Below are positions 56,500-64,000 of a stretch of 64,000 nt of DNA, one piece after another; the stretch's first letter is position 1, and each line of letters opens with the position of its first letter. The notes under the pieces were generated by a model that saw only the letters and a list, made by a program, of their open reading frames with translations, searched no databases and was not told the origin of the DNA. The position numbers and the translations under genes are program-made. The DNA comes from Pteria penguin. Taxonomy: Eukaryota; Mollusca; Bivalvia; Pterioida; Pteriidae. The stretch is from contig CM068583.1 in NCBI GenBank assembly GCA_035048485.1, forward strand, positions 18,761,341 through 18,825,340. The letters are read 5' to 3'.

Positions 56500-56722
56500 A
56501 CACTCAGAATATCTCAGGTCACTTATTTGGTGACGGGATCTGCTTGGTACATCGCAAAGAAATTTAGACCTATGCAACGGACCCACCCCAAATAGTGAGG
56601 GATCTTTTCAGTTTTTATTGTTACATCCGAAACACAGGACTCTGACGCGTTATCTGTGAGAGTCGAATTGCGATTTCTCTGTCACGAACCAAACGCTTTG
56701 CCCATTGCACTACAGCAGCTGT
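56500..56722 (-). mobile_element. Diverged SINE, family A
   Basis: In reverse it has the family A body (CAACGGACCCACCCCAAATA on the plus strand) and a tRNA-like head near 56640-56722 that differs from other copies. A family B SINE inserted directly next to it. Confidence 0.65.
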
Positions 56723-56733
56723 GTTAGTGAATA

Positions 56734-56912
56734 GTTGGTTGGTTGGTTGGTTGATTGGTGTTTTACGTCGCTTTCAACAATTTTTCAGTTATATCGCGAC
56801 ATGGAAGCAGGAGGTAACCAACCTCTTAAACATAGTGGCGCAACCCGGGAATCGAACCCGGATCGTCGGCGCCGCAAGCCAAGCGCTTAACGTCTACACC
56901 AAGCCTGCCCCT
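56734..56912 (-). mobile_element. Full-length SINE, family B
   Basis: In reverse it contains the family B head (AAGCGCTTAACGTCTACACC on the plus strand), T-arm CCGGGTTCGATTCCCGG, the body and a GGTTGGTTGGTTGATTGG tail. It is flanked by the 10-bp target duplication TTAGTGAATA at 56724-56733 and 56913-56922. Confidence 0.9.
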
Positions 56913-57263
56913 TTAGTGAATAATTTGTGTTAATTATTAGCTAGCACGTTGTTTGCGTCGATAGTTGGTATGCCCAATTTTATTTGGGATCGAACCGGGT
57001 CCCTTTCAAGGTACTCAGGCAGTGAACTATTAAGTCAAAAGTATAAAGTACAGTGACAAAAGATAACTTAAGATAATGAGTTTTCATTACATGTACTTTG
57101 CATATATATGTAGGAAATGTGTATAAACCTACAAATGAAATTGACATTCAGTTAATCTCAAAATAAAATTGGACGCAACTAACAGTAAGTTTCAATTGAT
57201 ATTATATCATTTCTTAAAACATAGTTTTTAACATATGTATTCAGACTTTTTGTTGTGATTAAT

Positions 57264-57400
57264 TGCTTGGCTACGATCCGGGTTCGATTCCATCAATGCG
57301 CCACTAAGAGGTACATGTTACCTATTCTACCATCTTATGACGTGACTACACAATTTTGAAATCGACGAGAAACACAAATAAAAGCAAACTGAACAAAAGG
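57264..57400 (+). mobile_element. Degenerate SINE, family B
   Basis: Retains CTACGATCCGGGTTCGATTC and TGCGCCACTAAGAGG. The body has decayed and ends in AACACAAATAAAAGC-like sequence. Confidence 0.6.
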
Positions 57401-59800
57401 CACCACCCCTACATGATCATACATGTAGATGCGAATCGCCAATATATCTATGATCATTTACACTCTACCCAGATATTACGTTGTTTACAGTATGAGGTGA
57501 CTCCGACACTGCTATACTAATTGGTCCTAACAGATCGATATGACGTAGGTATTATCTGAATTATTTCGTCTATAATCTATATGCATCATGCGTAGTAATG
57601 GTTTTACGCAAAGAAAATTTTAAAAGGATTATCATCAATACATATATACGGAATGTCATGTTGTCAATGTTAATCCAGGCCAGCATCGTAGTATTGAATG
57701 TAATGACGTCATTTTAGGTCGCACGAATCAGACATTTGATTACAAAGTCACAAGTATATTATAATATAAGAATATCGTGACTTTACCACTGAAGTGAAGT
57801 ATCGAAGTACAGAAAAACAAATACCAGATCCTTCTACTATAAACATTTTTAGCTTTTCATTCTATCAATATATCGTTTTCTGAAATTTCTCTTCATAAAG
57901 GAGTATACCTTTCTGGACATACTTTTTCGTTCATGGCTCTACCTTACCTGTGAACAACGAAATTCATAATTAACATAAATACATGTATTTTTATTCGTTT
58001 GAACACTACTAATTTTTATACCAGTGCAGTATAAAGTACTTTCTATAATAATTATTACACAAAAAAGTCTAATGAACATACTGTTGCAATCGATTGGCTG
58101 AGATGATATTGACATCACAGCATCATGTTTGATTTTTCTTAAGTCATTGATATTATAAAATTACAATTTTACATTAGATATAATTATAATTTTTTCATTT
58201 CTTTATTTTTTCCCAATATTGCAACGTATCAAATAATTTTTTGTTAATTCAAGAAGTTCACGAGGTATTAGTTATAAACTTTATGTACATGTATGTATCC
58301 TTTAGGGAGCCCCACAGTATGCAGTATTCTATTTTTAAAAAGTAACATGTCATCATAGAGAGGGAGCTGTTGTGCGGATGTCAAGCGTTCCGATGGTGGT
58401 AATAATAAATATAGAAAATATATACCTTTTAATTTTGTGCACCAGATGCGCATTTCGACAACTTATGTCTCTTCAGTGATGCTCGTGGCCGAATGTTTGG
58501 AATTCTCACAAAATATAAATATTTGAAGAGCAGTATTGAAACCAAATTGACCGAAAAAGTGAACCAAATAATCTATCTAAGGACAGAGCTATGCATGAGG
58601 GAGATACTCCTTAGTTTTAGAGTAATTTACATAATTTCATGACGGAAAATTTTAGTATATATTTCATGTCAGTACAAAAGCACTGAATAGTAGACCGTCA
58701 GTACAAAAGCACTGAAAAGTAGACTTATGGTGCCCTCGGGGACTGTAAGTCTACCAGCAGTGACACCGGCCTACTGGTTATAATAAATATAAAAAATGTT
58801 TGAAAGTGTTTCATGTTTGATCTTATATGTGAAAATATTACATTCGACCTAGTGGTAGGTTTCTCCAAACCTGTTTTAATTCATCTATAGCTAAGTTTTA
58901 TTATAGAAAACAGTGGTAAGCAATATCTCGCTATTACATTCTCGTCGTCGATACTGTATATTCATGCAGACTTTTGACAGTTTTGTAGCTTGCTTGTGTT
59001 TGATGTTTGGTCATAACATTCCCTTCTCTTCTTATATTTTTATTGTTAATTTCTATTGCGAACAATGCAGCAGCCCGCCTCCTTCCGTCTTCTTTTTGTC
59101 ATGAGCAATAGGCCTATCTTGTCTTAAGGGCAGAAAATTAGACTTAAGAGTAGTTCTGCTTGTCTTAAAGTTACGACCAATTTCAGACTTAAGTCTAAGC
59201 GTAAGATTTTTTATGAATAGCTCCTTACTCCTAAAGTTAGACTTAAGTATAGGAGTTGGTCTTAAGTTTCTTTATGAATAGCATGCCAGGACCCATGACT
59301 GGTTATCGTTATAGTGACTGATGACTATACCAAAACCTGGCTGGTTTATTGTCATTAACACTTGGCATATCAAACCAGGGAAACCTCCACACACATACAT
59401 ATCCCAAATACTCCTTCTTCACATAGAGGCCAATTGTTCTGAATTATCCGTTTACCATACTGTGTATTCGCTCGGATGACTATAGTTTTAGCCATAATAC
59501 ATGATATATTTTACCGAAGACACACATACGCTCATTTTCACATACCTAGCATACGCCTTTCCCTCTCTCACACACATACTCACACATACACACATCTTTT
59601 CGCCCATTGTTCCAGCTCTGCATTCGAATGCTCAGTACTAGTGATCAATCATACCTACTGTCATCATATCGATCCGTATAGAGCATCTGATATCTTTGTC
59701 AGTTTGTGTTTCTATATGATTTCAGATATTACAGAGAATATTGTAATCAATCACTAGGTAGGTCTGTTGCTAATGATTCGCCACAAGAATATATAATATT
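57401..59800. other. Gene-free stretch with repeat fragments
   Basis: A dispersed repeat near 58435-58560 has CACCAGATGCGCATTTCGAC and TGTCTCTTCAGTGATGCTCG, words I associate with a common mollusc repeat. A 30-bp direct repeat (GTCAGTACAAAAGCACTGAA) occurs twice at 58667-58722. CTTAAG-rich short repeats with TTTATGAATAGC lie at 59115-59285. No exon is supported. Confidence 0.5.
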
Positions 59801-59814
59801 CACTGGAAACTACA

Positions 59815-59900
59815 GAAGGGATATATAAGCTCTTTATCATTTTATGTTTCCATAGAATTTTCTTCATTCCGAGGCTAATATCGCAGTCTTTCATAAGGTA
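59815..59900 (+). promoter_or_regulatory. Possible TATA promoter and 5' UTR exon
   Basis: GGGATATATAAGCTC resembles a TATA box. About 80 bases later CATAAGGTAAGTCT is a strong donor-like word. Together they could begin a plus-strand gene lying downstream, but I could not connect them to a coding exon with confidence. Confidence 0.2.
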
Positions 59901-61049
59901 AGTCTAAAGTCTACAAAAGAATAGTATACTGAATCTGAAATCAAGGTTTTATTGCAAATTATGTGTTAAGGAGTTTTAAGAATTTTTTTTTTCTAAATAT
60001 TATGCGGCTGATTAATTCTGTAACTTACTGACTAATTTAGATATGCCATTTAACTACCACCGTATAAAATGTATTCGTAAATGAACAGTCAATGATTATT
60101 CACGCTACATGTAATATGCTATAAGTAATGATAAACAGCAAGGTGTGCCACGTTCATCAAGACAAATAGTATAGTTCTTAAACATAGTAATAAACAGTTA
60201 TTTTGCGTAGTGTGTTGAAAGAGAATTAAATGACTAAAACTCAAACGGACAAAATGATAAATATCCTTTTTTACTCCCAAAATAACCACTTCATTAACAA
60301 GAACTCAATTAAATAAGACTATGAGTAAGCCCTTCTTTCTCTATTTTATAATCAATTCATAAACAACAAGACGAAGCAAAAACAAAATTTCAAACACTCA
60401 GTGTTGTATGTGCCACTGTCCATAAAATCACCATTTTATAAACAAAACATACCAGTTAAACGAAACCCAAAATCAATTATCAAAATTGAAAAGGATCAAG
60501 TTTATACTTAGTAAATAGACATTTCGAACAAAAAGTGAATACCAAAACTACATCAACATGTAAGTTATATATTTGCTGGCGTCTTTCTTGATTCTATAAC
60601 CTTTCATAGAAGACCTGTCGATTAATGATAAAACATAACGACATTCTATCTGTCAAAGCATATATTCCTTCAGTTCAGAGAGAGAAATCTATATAATCTT
60701 CTATAATCATTTTCCATCATGCAATCTTTTATAGGGTACTTATGTATTATGTAATGAATTACGTTCATGTGAACATCGATCATTGCGTTATTTATCTCAT
60801 CTTGCTGAATTAAGCAGTTCATTTTCAAGATAATGTAATATAAAAAGCATATTTAAATAAGTATTGCTGAAGCAATACATGTCCCCTCCGGTTTCCATAA
60901 ATTTACGGAGTCCAAGGGCCCCGTAGCTATTCCAAAAATATGTCAATCATAACCACCCCGAACCTGATCTGTAACTCATTTATAAAAAACTACATACCAC
61001 ATTTCAAGTTAATTATATCAATGGTTGCATAAAAGTGCAGAAAACCCAA

Positions 61050-61223
61050 ATGGCTGAGACAAAAGGAGTGGACACCTGTAGTCTCCTCCCATTTAATCGG
61101 TGGGGGACTAACAAGCCAAAACTACTGTATGTACAACAGCTGCCTAGAAATCCAAGGGTTAAACATTCAGTGGAATATTATGAAAACTTATATAGACAAT
61201 TGACTGAACTATACGACAAATAG
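61050..61223 (+). CDS. Candidate 57-residue ORF
   Basis: Opens with MAETKGVDTCSLLPFNRWG and ends VEYYENLYRQLTELYDK then stop. It follows an AG after GTGC at 61040. The composition is protein-like, but no family is recognised and no partner exon is proven. It could be a last exon or chance. Confidence 0.2.
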   Translation: MAETKGVDTCSLLPFNRWGTNKPKLLYVQQLPRNPRVKHSVEYYENLYRQLTELYDK

Positions 61224-62530
61224 TCAAAAGTCATCAAGCGATAATGGGATCAGACTCTCCAAGAAGATTAAGCTTGTCCTGCCCGCTAGTCATGCCCAAC
61301 ATGTATACAGGAGAACTCGTACCCTTATCTTATTCGTAAGAATTAGGAAAGGAGACAATTACACAATAAAAGCTGATTTTATCCATAAATAATTGTCGTA
61401 TGTTTTTGTAAACCATAATAACAGATACCTAAGAAAAAAAGGATAATATTTTATCCATGCATTACATTAATAACTCCCGCAAACAGAATCGATAAAAGTC
61501 TATGTTTGTCTTAGATTTATCATTCAAATTCAGAAATGTAAGGAGCGGTTATTGGAAATAGTGAAGGAAAGAGAACATGGCGATAATTAAGCTCTTTATT
61601 TCTAACATATCGAAATGCGAATCCATAGGATGAGCGAATACCTGGAGATTCCTTCTGCAGGCAGTTCTGCTAGACATGAATCCTGAATTTTCGTCTGGTA
61701 GACTTGACATCTTAAAAAAATCATTGCATCTATTGGTGTATCTAATGGTACTCGTTAGCATTTCTCAGATGTTGTAAACGAATAGGCTGGTGATATGTCA
61801 TTGGCAAATACACCATATATATAGATGAACAAGCATTCTTGGGGATTTGTTAAAACAATACGTCTACTACCGCCACCAACAAATTTTACAATACAACCAA
61901 TTATAAGGGGCTAATACTGTGATTACATTTCTTGGAATATATAATGCATAACTGAGTCATACTACATTTGATGAAAACATTGATGTGAACCGGAACAAAA
62001 TTTTAAAAATATCAATGATGAAACGATACAAAATTTGAACTTGATCTGTAAGTTGTCATTATAAAGCAATGTACTAAATATCAAATGATACTCTGCCAGC
62101 ATGACGAAAACAAATTGCGGAAAACTGATTTGCTGACAGACAGAGTGCTAACCTAAGGTCCCCCTCGGATTCTCCTGTAGGGGACTAATCATAATGGATA
62201 CCGAAGATCAGAGTGCGCCTGAGTTGTAAGCTTCTCCTGTTGTGAAAGTCGCTGATTTGCAAGGAACACAACAGCATTCAGACAATGCAAACATATCTTA
62301 ATTCTTCAAACACGAGTCGAATTTCGTGAAGGAAGTGCCATAGTCACCCAGTAGGAAGGTGTATGATTACAGTATATTGGTCCTGTTACAGCAGTACAGT
62401 TGATAGTAAATTGCTTACTAAATCTAATTGTTTAGCATTACAGGTATTCACAGATCACGTCAAATGCAGGTGCATAAATACTTAATTATTTACGGATATT
62501 GATTTGGTTACTTATTTAGCTTACATTTCC

Positions 62531-62755
62531 ATGTCAATATCACTACTGATGGGATTGCAAGGTTTTTGGTTAAAGCAATTGGAGCACAAAACTCTAAGTC
62601 ATCTACATACTTTCAGTTACATTTTTTTCACGCTACCTTTATTGTCAATTCTTTTGCAATGCATTGTAATCTACATTTTTAAAAGACAGAAATTAAGTCT
62701 TACTAGTACCACTAGTGAAGATTTTATGTCTGGAACAACTGTATCATACATATAA
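62531..62755 (+). CDS. Candidate two-helix membrane ORF or terminal exon
   Basis: A frame of about 74 residues has two hydrophobic segments (SISLLMGLQGFWL and FFTLPLLSILLQCIVIYIF) and a polar tail with SLTSTTSEDF. An acceptor-like TTACTTATTTAG sits just before its first codons, so it could be the last exon of a multi-pass membrane protein. No family recognised; AT-rich DNA can give such ORFs by chance. Confidence 0.25.
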   Translation: MSISLLMGLQGFWLKQLEHKTLSHLHTFSYIFFTLPLLSILLQCIVIYIFKRQKLSLTSTTSEDFMSGTTVSYI

Positions 62756-62759
62756 ATAG

Positions 62760-64000
62760 ATATCTATTTTCAGACAATGGTGTAACACAGATTACAAATT
62801 ATAGTGACCCTCAAAATATTTTATATCACTATTAATAGCTATTATAATTCTTCAATCATTTATGTCGACATTGGTAAATTGTCAATTATGGTGGTATTTC
62901 ATGAAAGCAGAGCATAATAAAATGCTTTATATGCGTAACTTCCGCTTATGAAATCAATTTTCCAAAACGAATTTTGTTTCATTCATAAATTCACAAAGAA
63001 ATGATAAATCAACAAAAACATTTGATAATGAGAAAATGCAGATAGTTGATTAAAGCGATACATCACCGACAAAATTGTATACACAATTGTCATTACTATC
63101 ATGCGATGATTTTATTGCATACGGCGTGTTGGCCTACCCTGCATTGATTTCTCTTAGACATGACATCTCTACGATGGCGCCCATACGGTTTTATTATTGA
63201 AAATGAAGTAACACGTATAATCATAAAAAGGACACAAACGGGAAGACACAGAACAAATTCCTATGACGAACCACAGACTGCTTGATTGCTTGTCATGTAA
63301 ACGCAAAATCGATTATGTATAAATGCAGTATCTTCGTTAAATGCCTTGATGTTGTTCTTGTGAGGTGAATACTTAATTGGGCGGGTTTATTGGAATTAAT
63401 TTTCTATTTACGTCCGTTTATTTGTCATTTATTTGGAGTTTTCTATGACCAACGAAGAGAATGGGATTACCACACGGTGGAGAAAGTATGTGGCGTGTTG
63501 ATGGGATTTTTTTTTTGAAAGTGCTCAGATGGGTTTGTCACGAAATATTATGAGGACTCTTATGTAGTTACTGTAATTGAGTCGAAAGAGAACATCAGAG
63601 ATAATAACGGACGAACGAATATGATTAATTCATTTAAAAACTATATTCAAATTCATACACACATTATACCGTTTTATTGCATGATTTTGTGGCGTGTACA
63701 TCGTAAGACATCGTTTACGTACTCTTTTAATTTTGAGAAAACGTGTACTATGTTTATCTTTTGACACACAATCAACTATTGCATGTAATGCAAATCAATC
63801 CAGTCCGGAAAATAAAGTTTGTCATTATTTATTGTAAAATTACATAAAAACGTTTACTTTAATTCAAACAGACATTGAGTAAATGGTAGATGTTTTTTTT
63901 CTTATTTAAATCTAAAACGATATCTTTTCATGTGTCATAAAGATCCATGGAGTCTTATCATGTTAACATTACCACGTTGATGACATTGCGAAAATTATCG
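62760..64000. other. No feature seen
   Basis: AT-rich sequence without a recognisable exon, repeat family or RNA gene. Confidence 0.5.

Overview
The window looks like animal nuclear DNA, most likely from a lophotrochozoan and probably a bivalve mollusc. It is AT-rich and intron-rich, with GT/AG introns, tRNA-derived SINEs, many short inverted-repeat elements, frequent TACATGTA words, and protein-coding exons that match animal families. The assignment to bivalves is inference from repeat style and gene content, not proof.

Five spliced genes could be assembled exon by exon with consistent reading phase. (1) Minus strand 5319-2511: a complete four-exon gene for a 124-residue, probably two-pass membrane protein that I do not recognise, followed by a decayed partial duplicate at 2396-1863. 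(2) Plus strand 13824-21188: a five-exon CFAP97D2/CFAP97D1-like ciliary protein with an X-box-like motif upstream. (3) Minus strand 27917-24243: a four-coding-exon AKAP14 orthologue (A-kinase anchor protein of cilia). (4) Plus strand 32122-47692: a sixteen-exon CDC16 (APC/C subunit 6), complete at 591 residues. (5) Minus strand 55433-about 50340: a secreted, tyrosine-rich, repeat-containing protein with a signal peptide on its own exon, resembling shell-matrix or adhesive proteins in composition.

Layout. 1-2500: gene-poor flank and the decayed duplicate. 2511-5319: small membrane protein. 5320-8354: a small inverted-repeat element, a tandem array of about 140-bp units and a short-unit minisatellite. 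8355-12822: an intact Ty3/Gypsy LTR retrotransposon with LTRs that look identical and a 5-bp target-site duplication. 13824-21188: CFAP97D2. 24243-27917: AKAP14. 27918-32121: shared upstream region of AKAP14 and CDC16, packed with palindromes, a LINE end and a hairpin. 32122-47692: CDC16, whose first intron carries a 3.75-kb element with about 265-bp terminal inverted repeats and a 9-bp target-site duplication (MULE-like). 47693-50339: repeats. 50340-55433: tyrosine-rich gene. 55434-64000: SINEs, a tetranucleotide array and a long stretch with no gene I can support.

Together, CFAP97D2 and AKAP14 are cilium-associated and CDC16 is a core cell-cycle gene. In human, CFAP97D2 lies beside CDC16 at 13q34 (from memory), so the CFAP97D2-CDC16 pair may be ancient microsynteny, with AKAP14 lying between them here. 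The rest is mainly transposon-derived DNA of several classes and ages.
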